NCBI RefSeq assembly: GCF_900107705.1
Contig: NZ_FNRE01000001.1
Span: 62,001-126,000 of the forward strand
Reading direction: 5' to 3'
From: Prevotella sp. tc2-28
GTDB taxonomy: Bacteria; Bacteroidota; Bacteroidia; Bacteroidales; Bacteroidaceae
Length of the DNA stretch: 64,000 bases
In this document: positions 36,709-45,638 of the stretch, one piece after another
Position numbering within the stretch: position 1 is the first letter of the stretch
Layout: the number at the start of each line of letters is the position of its first letter
The notes under the pieces: generated by a model
The model's database searches: none
What the model saw: the letters and a program-made list of their open reading frames with translations, nothing else
Told to the model about the DNA's origin: nothing
Translations under genes and position numbers: made by a program

Positions 36709-37868
36709 ACAAAAGCTATGCGCTCAGTCAACTGAACAAAATGGTGCGCGACGCCATTGATATGCAGCTGCCCGACGAGTATTGGGTGGAAGCGGAACTT
36801 TCTGAATGCCGCGAACACAATGGACATTGTTACCTCGAACTGATTGAGAAGGACGAGCATACCAACACACCAGTGGCACGCGCCTCAGCCAAATGCTGGC
36901 GACAGACATGGCTGATGGTGAAGCCGTATTTCGAGCGCACCACGGGCGAGCCGCTGCGCACGGGCATGAAGGTGCTGCTGAAGGTATATGCACAGTTCCA
37001 CGAGGCGTTCGGCTTCTCATGGATTGTCACTGACATCGACCCTAACTACACGCTAGGCGATATGGCGCGCAAGCGGTTGGAGATTATCCGCCAACTGAAG
37101 GAGGAAGGTGTCTTCGACCTCCAGCGCGAACTGCACATCCCGCTCTTTGCCAAGCGCATTGCCGTTATTTCTGCGGAACATGCGGCAGGCTACGGCGACT
37201 TCTGCCGACAACTGGAGGACAATGAATACGGTTTCCGCTTCGAGGTCACTTTGTTTCCTGCCATCATGCAGGGTGAACAGGTGGAACAGAGCATCATTGC
37301 CGCCTTGGAGCGCATCTACGCGCTCAACACTTCCTTCGATGTCGTCGTTATCATTCGCGGCGGCGGCGCTACTGCCGACCTCAGCGGTTTCGACACGCTG
37401 GCTCTCGCAGAAAATGTCGCCCAGTTCCCGTTACCTGTCATCACAGGAATCGGTCATGAGCGCGACGAGTCAATACTGGACATGGTAGCGCACACACGGG
37501 TGAAGACGCCAACGGCAGCAGCAGCCTTGCTCATCGACCACCTGCGCCAGGTGCTGGAGCGCATCAACAGTGCGCAGCAGCGCATCAGCACGGCAATATT
37601 CCAGCGCATTGCCAATCAGAAGATGCGCCTGACAAACCTGCAGACGCTTCTCCCCGCCCTCGTACAGCGCAACTTGGCGGAAGCGCGCCATCGCATCGAG
37701 ATGCTGGAGGTGCTCCTGAAAAGCCATGACCCGCAACGACTGCTGAGCCGCGGCTACAGCATCACCCTGCTCAACGGACGTGCCGTGCGCGACCCGCAAC
37801 AGCTGAAGGCCGGCGACGTGCTGGAGACAAGAGTTGAAAAAGGAACAATCAAATCTACCGTACTATGA
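36705..37868 (+). CDS. xseA: exodeoxyribonuclease VII large subunit
   Basis: 387 residues. N-terminal OB domain (LSQLNKMVRDAIDMQLPDEYWVEAE region, about 1-105), then the catalytic domain with IAVISAEHAAGYGDF near 147, VVIIRGGGATADLSGFD near 213 and PVITGIGHERDESI near 245, and a coiled coil before the C-terminal SRGYSITL motif near 346. With XseB it degrades single-stranded DNA. It is shorter than the E. coli protein (456) mostly in the coiled coil, as in other Bacteroidota. Confidence 0.95.
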   Translation: MNKSYALSQLNKMVRDAIDMQLPDEYWVEAELSECREHNGHCYLELIEKDEHTNTPVARASAKCWRQTWLMVKPYFERTTGEPLRTGMKVLLKVYAQFHEAFGFSWIVTDIDPNYTLGDMARKRLEIIRQLKEEGVFDLQRELHIPLFAKRIAVISAEHAAGYGDFCRQLEDNEYGFRFEVTLFPAIMQGEQVEQSIIAALERIYALNTSFDVVVIIRGGGATADLSGFDTLALAENVAQFPLPVITGIGHERDESILDMVAHTRVKTPTAAAALLIDHLRQVLERINSAQQRISTAIFQRIANQKMRLTNLQTLLPALVQRNLAEARHRIEMLEVLLKSHDPQRLLSRGYSITLLNGRAVRDPQQLKAGDVLETRVEKGTIKSTVL

Positions 37869-38059
37869 ACGACGAGATGAAATACGAGGCGGCAATGGCC
37901 CAGTTGGAAGGCATTGTCCGAAAGATGGAATCCAACGAACTGGATATCGACGAAATCGCTGCACAGCTGAAAGCTGCACAGCGACTCATTAAGTTCTGCA
38001 AGGACAAGCTGTCAAAGACAGAAGCCGAGTTGTCAAAGATACAGGCCGAAGGTGAGTGA
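37865..38059 (+). CDS. xseB: exodeoxyribonuclease VII small subunit
   Basis: 64 residues, helical hairpin with the family pattern YEAAMAQLEGIVRKMESNEL and CKDKLSKTEAEL. It overlaps xseA by 4 bases, as usual. Its last 27 bases also overlap the 3' end of the convergent barrel protein gene. Confidence 0.92.
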   Translation: MNDEMKYEAAMAQLEGIVRKMESNELDIDEIAAQLKAAQRLIKFCKDKLSKTEAELSKIQAEGE

Positions 38060-38848
38060 CTGGAACTTAGGTCCTTTGTTCTCCTTGATGACATTCATCG
38101 GACAATACTTGCAATAGAGTGACACCTCTTTATAAGTAAATGCCGCCATAAGGTCGACCGTTACCACGTTATACTTGATACCTTTCGTGGTGATGTCATG
38201 TGCCTCGTCGCCCAGGTCATACTGCGTGTTCACCCTTCCGTACAGGTTGAAGTTGACCACCGGACCCAGCGTGAAGCTGAAATTACTCTTGTGAGCAAAC
38301 CGCTGCGTGAACAGCAGGGGCACGGACAGACTGAAGATGTTCAGACGCGAAACGCGGTTCTTGGCATTGGCGGGATAAGGAGCCAGCACGATAGCGTCGT
38401 CAGCCACCTTCGTCATCATCTTGTCGGTGCTCAGCCCATAGCGCTTCCAGTCGCACCACAGTCCGAAGCTGTAGGTCTGCAGCGCCTTCTCTGGCGTATA
38501 GGACATGCGCAGTCCGACAAACACTTCCGGCGAACGGAATGTGGCAAAACCATAGCCGTCCGACGTGCTCAGCGGGGTGGCAAAGCCGACACCGAGGTCA
38601 GCGTCTGCATCCCAGGGATTGTACTTTCTCTTACCTTTGCGCAGCTTGCGCATCTTGTATTCATTCAGTGGCACTTGCTCGTTGTAAGCGGTGAGACCTC
38701 CGTTTCCCACAATCGTTACCTGCTGAGCGGTGTCGCTGGTTACAATAACGACCTTCTCGGCGTTCTTCACTTCTACGGTGTCAATCTTTTCGCTGGCCTG
38801 AGCGGCGGCTGCCGTTGTCAGTGCCAGCATCATCAATAATTTTCTCAT
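38033..38848 (-). CDS. outer-membrane beta-barrel protein
   Basis: 271 residues. Signal peptide (MRKLLMMLALTTAAAAQA), a linker of about 55 residues, then amphipathic strands such as EVFVGLRMSYTPEK, SFSLGLWCDWK-like segments, FSFTLGPVVNFNLYGRV and FQSLTFGLYL at the end, with a C-terminal hydrophobic strand. It fits the porin-family or PorT-like barrels of Bacteroidota; no named family is clear. It follows the GH43 gene by 10 bases on the same strand. Confidence 0.72.
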   Translation of the reverse strand: MRKLLMMLALTTAAAAQASEKIDTVEVKNAEKVVIVTSDTAQQVTIVGNGGLTAYNEQVPLNEYKMRKLRKGKRKYNPWDADADLGVGFATPLSTSDGYGFATFRSPEVFVGLRMSYTPEKALQTYSFGLWCDWKRYGLSTDKMMTKVADDAIVLAPYPANAKNRVSRLNIFSLSVPLLFTQRFAHKSNFSFTLGPVVNFNLYGRVNTQYDLGDEAHDITTKGIKYNVVTVDLMAAFTYKEVSLYCKYCPMNVIKENKGPKFQSLTFGLYL

Positions 38849-38858
38849 TGTCTTTTTT

Positions 38859-40901
38859 TTATAATGTTGGTTTTACGGGTAATATTCTTCCTTGATCGTC
38901 GAAAGTCAGTCGGTCTATGCACACCTCGCGGTTGTAGCCTGCGCTCCAGTCGAGCTTGGCTCCGCGCGGGCGCTGGAAGCGGTGATAGACGATGTACCAC
39001 TCGTCCGTGCCGGGTTTCTGCACCACGGCATGATGACCTGTACCGAATATCTGCTTGCTGTTGTCGCGCTGCAGCACGATGGTCTTCTCGGCTGCTGTCA
39101 CGGGCTGTCCGTCACGCACCAGTGCCGTAGGCGAATCGCTGATGGCGTAGCGCACGCGGTAGTTTTTCGAACGGGTGTCGTTCTCCGACCATGTGAAATA
39201 GTATAGTCCGTCGCGATAGAACACGTACAGTCCCTCGTTGTAGTTGTAGCGCGCCTTGTCCTTACGGGGCATAATGACCGTCGGCTCGCCCTTGAAACTC
39301 GTCATGTCGTCGTTCAGCTCGGCACAGACGATTGTGCCATTACCCCAGTACAGATAGTACTTTCCCGTCTGCGGGTCCTGGAACACATCGGGGTCTATCG
39401 TCGCACCGCCCTGCTTCATCACGGGCATGTCCTGCGTACATAGCGGCTTGCCCAGCGCATCCTTGAACGGGCCAGTAGGCTGGTTGCTGACAGCCACGCC
39501 AATTTTGCCCTCGCCTACGAAATAATAGTAGTACTTGTATTTTGCCTTCTTGCCTTTCCCCATCTTGCGCTCAATGATGCAGGGAGCCCATGCCTTACGC
39601 TTAGCCCACTGGCAGTCGGTCTGCAGGTCGAAGATGACACCCTCGTACTTCCAGTCTTTCAAGTCTGTGCTGGAATAGCAGCGGAAGTCGTGGTTGTCCC
39701 AGTTCTCCTGACCGTCGGTCGTCGGATACAGGTAGTATTTCTGGTCGCGTTCCGACCACAGCACTTCCGGGTCGGCATACAGTCCAGCAATGACGGGATT
39801 CTGTTGGTTGGGTTGCATCGTCGCCAACTCATACCCGTCACTCCATGCCTGCAGACGGTCGTACTCTTCCTTGGTCAACCGCAGGAACGAGCCGTGCTGC
39901 GGGGCATTGACGCCCTCTATGTTGCGAGGCTTCTGGAAGTTGCGCATATACTTGTCAGCCAGACAGAGCCGGTAGTTGCGCGGGTGCGACGAGTATTCGA
40001 TATAGCCTATCATCCAGTCGTCGTGACCAGCCAACTGGAAGGCGGACACGCCTTCACACTTCTTGCTGCCCTCAAAGCTGACGTAGTCGTCCTCGACGGG
40101 CTCTCCCCACGGGCCGGTCAGTTGCTTCGCCGTAGCCGTGAACAGTCCTGGTTTGCCGCCTTCTTTCTTAATCATCATGTGCCACTGCTGGTCACTCTCC
40201 ACCCAGTTGATGTCGGCGTCGATGGTGGCATAGCCCCAGTCGAAGAGCAGCTTGGGTTGCGTCAGCTGCGTGAAGGTCTCGTCGGCATAGGAGTAGTACA
40301 TGCGGTCGTACTTCTCTTCGGCACGGTTCCACATCGAGTAATAGATGAAGTAACCGCCTCGTTTGCCGTCGGGCCATGTGTAATCGCCGTCCCACATAAT
40401 CTGCGGTGCCCACACGCGGTTGATGGTCGACCAGTCCTTGTAGACGCTTTCTGCCTCGGGGTTACAGAAGATGCTGCGCCCCTGGCGGTAGTCGAAGGTC
40501 TTCGACTGCCAGTGTATCAGGTCGTCGCTGGTCAACAGGTCGATGCCGTAGTTGTCCCACTCGGCTTTCTTCTTCAAATCCTTGAAACGGCCGACGTTCA
40601 TATCCGTCGCCACCATCAGATAGCCCGTGCCGTCGTGCTTACGACAGATAAAGGCGTCGCGCGTGGCTCCCTCGATACGGGCATGTTCACGGTCGCTGAA
40701 TATCGAGTCGCCGTTCAGCAGGTCGTGATAGTGCAGTCCGTCACGACTCAGGGCGTAAGCCGTCCAAGCACGTCCGTGGTCGTTCATGTGACAGTACAGA
40801 TAGCCGTAGTCTCCCTTTTGGAAATTGCCCTTCTGGGGTTGTCCCGCCATACTGACAGGCAACAGCGCAGTCGTCAGCAGGAAAAAAAGTAGTCGTTTCA
40901 T
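38859..40901 (-). CDS. tandem-domain family 43 glycoside hydrolase, exported
   Basis: 680 residues. Signal peptide to about residue 19. Two five-bladed propeller domains are seen: the first (about 25-350) with EGATRDAFICRKHDGTGYLM and RVWAPQIMWDG; the second (about 365-680) starting NPVIAGLYADPEVLW, with AWAPCIIERK, GGATIDPDVFQDPQTGKYYL and GTGHHAVVQ, the latter typical of GH43 arabinofuranosidases and xylosidases. The three acidic residues of GH43 are best seen in domain 2 (Asp in YADPE, Asp in IDPDV, Glu in YNEGLYVF). Domain 1 may be a degenerate or differently specific copy. It probably cleaves plant arabinoxylan or pectin side chains in the periplasm. Confidence 0.87.
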   Translation of the reverse strand: MKRLLFFLLTTALLPVSMAGQPQKGNFQKGDYGYLYCHMNDHGRAWTAYALSRDGLHYHDLLNGDSIFSDREHARIEGATRDAFICRKHDGTGYLMVATDMNVGRFKDLKKKAEWDNYGIDLLTSDDLIHWQSKTFDYRQGRSIFCNPEAESVYKDWSTINRVWAPQIMWDGDYTWPDGKRGGYFIYYSMWNRAEEKYDRMYYSYADETFTQLTQPKLLFDWGYATIDADINWVESDQQWHMMIKKEGGKPGLFTATAKQLTGPWGEPVEDDYVSFEGSKKCEGVSAFQLAGHDDWMIGYIEYSSHPRNYRLCLADKYMRNFQKPRNIEGVNAPQHGSFLRLTKEEYDRLQAWSDGYELATMQPNQQNPVIAGLYADPEVLWSERDQKYYLYPTTDGQENWDNHDFRCYSSTDLKDWKYEGVIFDLQTDCQWAKRKAWAPCIIERKMGKGKKAKYKYYYYFVGEGKIGVAVSNQPTGPFKDALGKPLCTQDMPVMKQGGATIDPDVFQDPQTGKYYLYWGNGTIVCAELNDDMTSFKGEPTVIMPRKDKARYNYNEGLYVFYRDGLYYFTWSENDTRSKNYRVRYAISDSPTALVRDGQPVTAAEKTIVLQRDNSKQIFGTGHHAVVQKPGTDEWYIVYHRFQRPRGAKLDWSAGYNREVCIDRLTFDDQGRILPVKPTL

Positions 40902-40926
40902 ATTGCTCGACGGTTTATTTTGCGTG

Positions 40927-40934
40927 CAAAATTA
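40927..40934 (-). promoter_or_regulatory. -7 element of the GH43-barrel operon
   Basis: TAATTTTG on the minus strand, 26 bases before the GH43 ATG. Confidence 0.5.
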
Positions 40935-40975
40935 ATAAGAAAAACAAGAAATAAGGCATTTTTTACACGAAATTG

Positions 40976-41006
40976 TTGCATAAGCGCGAGAATTTGATTA
41001 CTTTTG
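40976..41006 (+). promoter_or_regulatory. ilvE promoter
   Basis: TTG at 40976-40978 and TACTTTTG at 40999-41006 with a 20-base spacer, 41 bases before the ilvE ATG. Divergent from the GH43 promoter. Confidence 0.55.
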
Positions 41007-41046
41007 CGGGCAAAACGTAAATCAAAGTAATAAAATAGATAGCATT

Positions 41047-42063
41047 ATGAAGAATTTAGACTGGGGAAACCTGTCGTTCGGTTATATGAAGACCGACTAC
41101 AACGTGCGCTGTTACTATCGTGACGGCAAATGGGGCGAGATTGAAGTATGCTCCGACGAGTATCTGAAAATGCACATGGCTGCAACCTGTCTGCACTACG
41201 GACAGGAGGCTTTCGAGGGCCTGAAGGCTTATCGCTGCAAGGATGGCAAGGTGCGCATCTTCCGCGTGGAGGAGAATGCTGCTCGTCTGCAGTCCACTTG
41301 TCGCGGCATCCTGATGCCCGAACTGCCCACCGACCTGTTCGTCGAGATGGTGAAGAAGGTGGTTCGCCTCAACCAGGAGTGGATTCCTACCTACGAGAGC
41401 GGCGCCACACTCTATATCCGTCCGCTGCTCATTGGAACGAGTGCCCAGGTGGGTGTTCATCCCGCCAAGGAATACTGCTTCCTCATCTTCGTCACTCCCG
41501 TAGGACCTTACTTCAAGGGTGGTTTCTCAAGCAACCCCTACGTCATCGTTCGCGACTACGACCGTTCGGCACCCCTCGGCACGGGTAAGTACAAGGTGGG
41601 TGGCAACTATGCCGCTTCGCTCTTTGCCAACAACCTGGCTCACGAGAAGGGTTATGCCTGCGAGTTCTACCTCGACGCCAAGGAGAAGAAATACATCGAC
41701 GAGTGCGGTGCTGCCAACTTCTTCGGCATCAAGAACAACACCTATATCACTCCGAAGTCAACCTCTATCCTACCCTCTATCACCAACAAGTCGTTGATGC
41801 AGGTGGCTGAGGACTTAGGCCTGAAGGTGGAGCGCCGTCCTATTCCCGAGGAAGAGCTGGAGACCTTCGAAGAGGCTGGTGCCTGCGGAACAGCTGCCGT
41901 CATCAGTCCTATCTCTTACATTGACGACCTCGAGACCGGCAAGCGCTACGACTTCGGTGAGAAGCCAGGTCCTATCTCCAAGAAACTCTTCGACACCCTG
42001 CGCGGCATCCAGTATGGTGAGATTGAAGACAAGCACGGCTGGACAACCGTAGTTATTGAATAA
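41047..42063 (+). CDS. ilvE: branched-chain amino acid aminotransferase
   Basis: 338 residues, fold type IV PLP enzyme. Family motifs: HYGQEAFEGLKAYR near 57, RIFRVEENAARL near 75, GTGKYKVGGNYAASL near 179-193 with the PLP Lys in it, and EEAGACGTAAVISPI near 283. It interconverts branched-chain amino acids and their 2-oxo acids. Own promoter upstream. It ends 99 bases before trmB, in front of a large inverted repeat. Confidence 0.95.
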   Translation: MKNLDWGNLSFGYMKTDYNVRCYYRDGKWGEIEVCSDEYLKMHMAATCLHYGQEAFEGLKAYRCKDGKVRIFRVEENAARLQSTCRGILMPELPTDLFVEMVKKVVRLNQEWIPTYESGATLYIRPLLIGTSAQVGVHPAKEYCFLIFVTPVGPYFKGGFSSNPYVIVRDYDRSAPLGTGKYKVGGNYAASLFANNLAHEKGYACEFYLDAKEKKYIDECGAANFFGIKNNTYITPKSTSILPSITNKSLMQVAEDLGLKVERRPIPEEELETFEEAGACGTAAVISPISYIDDLETGKRYDFGEKPGPISKKLFDTLRGIQYGEIEDKHGWTTVVIE

Positions 42064-42083
42064 TAAACCGCAGGGAATAATAA

Positions 42084-42150
42084 ACCGCAGATTACGCAGA
42101 TTTCGCAGATGGAACCGAAAAAAATCTGTATAATCTGCGTAATCTGCGGT
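42084..42150. repeat. 19-bp perfect inverted repeat between ilvE and trmB
   Basis: ACCGCAGATTACGCAGATT (42084-42102) and AATCTGCGTAATCTGCGGT (42132-42150), 29 bases apart. Within each arm CGCAGATTA-like units are themselves repeated. It would form a very stable hairpin in RNA, 12 bases before the trmB ATG. It may be a dispersed palindromic element of this genome. Confidence 0.8.
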
Positions 42151-42162
42151 AAATTTTAAAAA

Positions 42163-42933
42163 ATGGGAAAAGGAAAACTGGCGAAATTCGCCGACATGGA
42201 AACTTATGAGAACGTGTTCCAATACCCCTATTCGGTGGTGGAACACGTTCCGTTTGAGATGAAGGGGCACTGGCACGAGGAGTATTTCCACAACCAGAAC
42301 CCCATCGTACTGGAGTTAGGGTGCGGCAAGGGCGAATATGCCGTCGGACTGGCCAAGCAGTTCCCCGACGTCAACTTCATCGGAGTCGACATCAAGGGAG
42401 CCCGCATGTGGACGGGAGCCACTCAGGCGCTGCAGGAAGGACTGAAGAACGTGGCCTTCCTCCGCACCAACATCGAGATCATCGACCGTTTCTTCGCCCC
42501 CGACGAGGTACAGGAGATTTGGCTCACCTTCAGCGACCCGCAGATGAAGAACCCGCGCAAGCGTCTCACCTCGACGTATTTCATGAATCGCTACCGCCAC
42601 TTCCTCGTCGACGGCGGCATCATCCACCTCAAGACCGACTCCAACTTCCTCTTCACCTACACCAGCTACATGGTGGAGAAAAACCACCTGCCTGTAGAAG
42701 AGAAGACGGACGACCTCTATCACTCCTCTCACCTCTCACCGCTCACCACTCAACTCTTGAGCATCCAGACGTACTACGAGTCGATGTGGATAGCGCGCGG
42801 ACTGAACATCAAGTACATCAAGTTCCAGCTGCCGCACGAGGGTGAACTGCAGGAACCCGATGTCGAAATCGAACTCGACGACTACCGCTCATACCACCGC
42901 GACAAGCGCAGCTCGAAAGACAAAGCAAAATAA
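42163..42933 (+). CDS. trmB: tRNA (guanine-N7-)-methyltransferase
   Basis: 256 residues, longer than many TrmB (about 220-240). SAM-binding motif [16 protein letters not shown] near 49, [13 protein letters not shown] near 70, and [17 protein letters not shown] near 119, which is the TrmB signature region. It methylates G46 of tRNA. Near residues 188-198 the sequence [13 protein letters not shown] replaces a shorter stretch expected before LSIQTYYE; at DNA level this is a run of CTCACC-like units (42721-42757), so it looks like an in-frame repeat insertion. The hairpin at 42084-42150 lies just upstream. Confidence 0.93.
   Translation: MGKGKLAKFADMETYENVFQYPYSVVEHVPFEMKGHWHEEYFHNQNPIVLELGCGKGEYAVGLAKQFPDVNFIGVDIKGARMWTGATQALQEGLKNVAFLRTNIEIIDRFFAPDEVQEIWLTFSDPQMKNPRKRLTSTYFMNRYRHFLVDGGIIHLKTDSNFLFTYTSYMVEKNHLPVEEKTDDLYHSSHLSPLTTQLLSIQTYYESMWIARGLNIKYIKFQLPHEGELQEPDVEIELDDYRSYHRDKRSSKDKAK
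42721..42757 (+). repeat. CTCACC-type simple repeat inside trmB
   Basis: A run of imperfect CTCACCTCTCACCGCTCACC-like units in frame within trmB. It is similar in composition to the reverse complement of the GAGGTAAGAGG repeats at 51631 and 52403. Confidence 0.6.
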
Positions 42934-42964
42934 TGATAGTATACAATTAAAAAAACAAATTTCC

Positions 42965-45187
42965 ATGAGAAAAATCTTATTCCTTCTGGCCTTGCTAACC
43001 GTGACGGTGGTGCAGGCTCAGAAAATTGACCAGCGACTGACACGACTGGTGGAACAGGTCGCTCAACGCCGCGCGCAAGGGCTCAAACCCATCGACGCAG
43101 AAGCGGTGAACAAGAAGATGGCTGTCGACTTCAATGCCGACGGCTCCATTCGCGCCTTCTCGGCTATCGCCACACTGAAGGACGGCGCCCAGTGGCCCTT
43201 GGAACAGCTGGAGCAGATGGGCATTACCGTGCGTTATACCGTGGGAAATCAGGCTGCACTGGTTATTCCTGCTGACAAGCTCATGCTGTTGGAACAGGTC
43301 GAGGAACTGAACTTCGTGAGAGCCGACCAGATGAAGAAACGGATGAACAGCGAGGCGCGCAAGGAAACCAAGGCTGACGTGGCGGGCAACCCGGCAACGG
43401 CAGCGGCTGAGGGACTGCCTCAGGCCTATACGGGCAAGGGTGTGGTGCTGGGCATCATCGACACAGGCATCGACTTCAACCATGCTGCCTTCCGCAATGC
43501 CGACGGCTCTTCGCGCGTAGTGAAAGCATACGTCTGCGACAGGACAAGCTCTGCCGAATATGAAATCAAGAAGCTGACCGTGGATACCAATGAGGGTTCG
43601 CACGGCACACACACAGCCGGCATTGCAGGCGGTTCTGATACGGGCAACGGCGAACAAGGTGTGGCGCCTGAGGCCGACCTTATCCTCTTCGGACTGGCCG
43701 AATACTCGACATCAGGCAACATCAACGACGGCATCCAGAAAATCTTCGCCTATGCCCACGATGTAGGCAAACCCTGCGTGGTAAGCATCAGCCTGGGCTC
43801 AATACTTGGACTGCACGACGGCGGCGAACCCTGTGCGATGATGGTGTCACAACTGACCGATAAGGGCAACATGCCCGGCAGAGCAGTGCTGATCAGTACG
43901 GGCAACTCAGCAGCCAACTGGCAGTCTATCGTGAAGAAGCTGGACAACACCACCACCGAACTGAAGACGGTGCTGGGCGCAGCAGCCTTCCCCACCGTAG
44001 AAGAGCCTAATGGTAAGGTCTTCTATAAGTCCAACTATTTCTTCTATGCCGACGACCACAAGGACTTCGACCTCCAACTGAAAGTGGTCAACCTGGTAAC
44101 GGGTGCTGTCTCCGACCTGGACGGAGAGGTGCTGAGTCCTTTTGGAGATAAGGTCGACATCAATCTTAACAAGTATGAAGCAGAGACACGCCAGGGAGAC
44201 AAGGCCGTCGTCTATGATTTGCTCCTCGAAAACTTGCCCGTGGCGATGAAGAATTCCGAATGTCGTCTCATCTTGGTGGCCAAGGCCAAGACTGCCGGTC
44301 AAACCATCAAGATGCTCTGTGAGGCTGACAACAATGCCGAACCATGCTTCGACGCACCCAACAACCCGCATGAGTACAACTTCGCTGCCAACGGCTATAC
44401 GAAGGGCAACGGCGACATCGCTGCCAATACGATGATATGCGACGATGCCGTCATCAGCGTCGGGTCGTACATCACCAAAATCAATTGGAAAGACTATCGA
44501 GGAAAGGATCAGAAATACAATAAGTCAAAACTGACCGAGAAGGAACAGGTCATCGGCGAGATTTCCGACTTCTCCAGCTATGGCACTGACGACAACGGCA
44601 AACAGTATCCTACGGTGATTGCACCGGGACAGGGCATCATCTCGTCGGCCAGCAACTGGGACAAGGAGATGTTTAAGATTGACGTCACAGGACAGGAGGA
44701 CCAGCCGGGCGTTCCTGACGAAAGCGACTCGGAAAAAGAGGATGCCTTAACCAATCTTATCGCCTCTGTTGACAAGAACAACCGTCGCAACTGGTACGAA
44801 CTGGAACAGGGCACGTCGATGTCCTGTCCCCACGCCGCTGGCATCGTAGCCCTGTGGATGCAGGCCGACCCGACCCTCACCGTGAACAGAATCAAGGAAA
44901 TCTTAAAGGAAACCAGCCGCAACGACGAGTTCACCACCAACGAGTCAAAGATTCCTTCGGGCAAAAAGATACAGGCTGGCTTCGGCAAGATAGACTGTGT
45001 GGCAGGTCTGAAGAAGATACTGAACAGCACCGGCATCGACACCGTCGAACTCGGCCCCCAGCGTCAGGCCACTCCCGCCACCATGTACAGCGTCGACGCC
45101 CCCGTCTACAACATGATGGGCCAGCAGGTGGGCAAGAACCACAAAGGCCTCGTCATCTACAAAGGCAAGAAATACCTTAACAAATAA
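42965..45187 (+). CDS. S8 family serine peptidase with C-terminal Prevotella-type tail
   Basis: 740 residues from the ATG at 42965; a longer in-frame start lies inside trmB and was not used. Signal peptide to about 18 (MRKILFLLALLTVTVVQA). Prodomain with VRYTVGNQAALVIPAD. Triad: Asp in LGIIDTGIDFNHAAF near 163, His in GSHGTHTAGIAGG near 217, Ser in GTSMSCPHAAG near 618; an inserted domain lies between His and Ser. The end, YNMMGQQVGKNHKGLVIYKG, is like the tail on many exported Prevotella proteins (YNLxGQxV...KGLYI..GKK), which may be a sorting signal. It is thus a secreted or surface protease. Confidence 0.9.
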   Translation: MRKILFLLALLTVTVVQAQKIDQRLTRLVEQVAQRRAQGLKPIDAEAVNKKMAVDFNADGSIRAFSAIATLKDGAQWPLEQLEQMGITVRYTVGNQAALVIPADKLMLLEQVEELNFVRADQMKKRMNSEARKETKADVAGNPATAAAEGLPQAYTGKGVVLGIIDTGIDFNHAAFRNADGSSRVVKAYVCDRTSSAEYEIKKLTVDTNEGSHGTHTAGIAGGSDTGNGEQGVAPEADLILFGLAEYSTSGNINDGIQKIFAYAHDVGKPCVVSISLGSILGLHDGGEPCAMMVSQLTDKGNMPGRAVLISTGNSAANWQSIVKKLDNTTTELKTVLGAAAFPTVEEPNGKVFYKSNYFFYADDHKDFDLQLKVVNLVTGAVSDLDGEVLSPFGDKVDINLNKYEAETRQGDKAVVYDLLLENLPVAMKNSECRLILVAKAKTAGQTIKMLCEADNNAEPCFDAPNNPHEYNFAANGYTKGNGDIAANTMICDDAVISVGSYITKINWKDYRGKDQKYNKSKLTEKEQVIGEISDFSSYGTDDNGKQYPTVIAPGQGIISSASNWDKEMFKIDVTGQEDQPGVPDESDSEKEDALTNLIASVDKNNRRNWYELEQGTSMSCPHAAGIVALWMQADPTLTVNRIKEILKETSRNDEFTTNESKIPSGKKIQAGFGKIDCVAGLKKILNSTGIDTVELGPQRQATPATMYSVDAPVYNMMGQQVGKNHKGLVIYKGKKYLNK

Positions 45188-45210
45188 CAGCAAGCCTGCA
45201 CAAATCATAA

Positions 45211-45245
45211 AAATGGGACCGTCCACACACCGGACAGTCCCATTT
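45211..45245 (+). terminator. hairpin terminator after the second subtilase
   Basis: AAATGGGACCGTCC and GGACAGTCCCATTT pair with one mismatch around a 7-base loop. It is symmetric enough to work from both sides, between the subtilase and the converging smalltalk gene. Confidence 0.65.
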
Positions 45246-45262
45246 CTCTTACCTCTTACCTC

Positions 45263-45370
45263 TTAAAAAGGTCCGTGCCCCATGCAACTGGTTGTACCCA
45301 GTGCCGTCAGCGCAGCCGTCAGAATATTAACCACGAACTGCAAAATCGTCTTCCACTTCTGATTCTTCAT
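45263..45370 (-). CDS. smalltalk family microprotein
   Basis: 35 residues from the ATG at 45368-45370. The sequence MKNQKWKTILQFVVNILTAA, followed by LTALGTTSCMGHGPF, has a basic start and one membrane-like helix, as in the smalltalk family of short Bacteroidales proteins of about 32-35 residues. Those often lie beside a HU-like protein and an N-acetylmuramoyl-L-alanine amidase; neither is here. A -7 element 63 bases upstream supports expression. The stop codon touches a CTCTTAC simple repeat. Function unknown. Confidence 0.7.
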   Translation of the reverse strand: MKNQKWKTILQFVVNILTAALTALGTTSCMGHGPF

Positions 45371-45433
45371 AGATTAAATATTAAATTCATTTTTTTGGCA
45401 CGGATGGCCACATTGCATTGACCCATTTTTCGG

Positions 45434-45441
45434 CAAAGTTA
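45434..45441 (-). promoter_or_regulatory. -7 element of the smalltalk gene
   Basis: TAACTTTG on the minus strand, 63 bases before the ATG, giving a leader of about 55-60 bases. Confidence 0.5.
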
Positions 45442-45571
45442 CAGGTAAAATCTCAATAAAACAAATAGCGAAAAAATGAGTGGTGTCAAAAAGTGGTATC
45501 AAAATACAAATATTAAGAAATTACTTAATTTAGTTTAAAAACACCTATAACTCACTGATAATCAGCACAAA

Positions 45572-45601
45572 TAAAAAGCCCCAAACCAACGTTTGAGGCT
45601 C
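45572..45601 (-). terminator. guaA terminator
   Basis: On the minus strand AGCCTCAAAC and GTTTGGGGCT pair around GTTG with a single G-U/mismatch, followed by TTTTTA, 38 bases after the guaA stop. Confidence 0.75.
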
Positions 45602-45638
45602 AATATATCATTATAAACAGGCTCAAATAGCCCATTTT

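Noticed and set aside
38033..38059. Sequencing error at the xseB/barrel protein convergent overlap
   Set aside because: Both proteins end with normal C-termini, so the 27-base overlap of the two 3' ends can be real.
39690..40892. 400-codon open frame opposite the GH43 gene
   Set aside because: It lies entirely antisense to a clear enzyme gene, and its protein is rich in Val/Leu/Arg from reverse-complemented codons without any motif.
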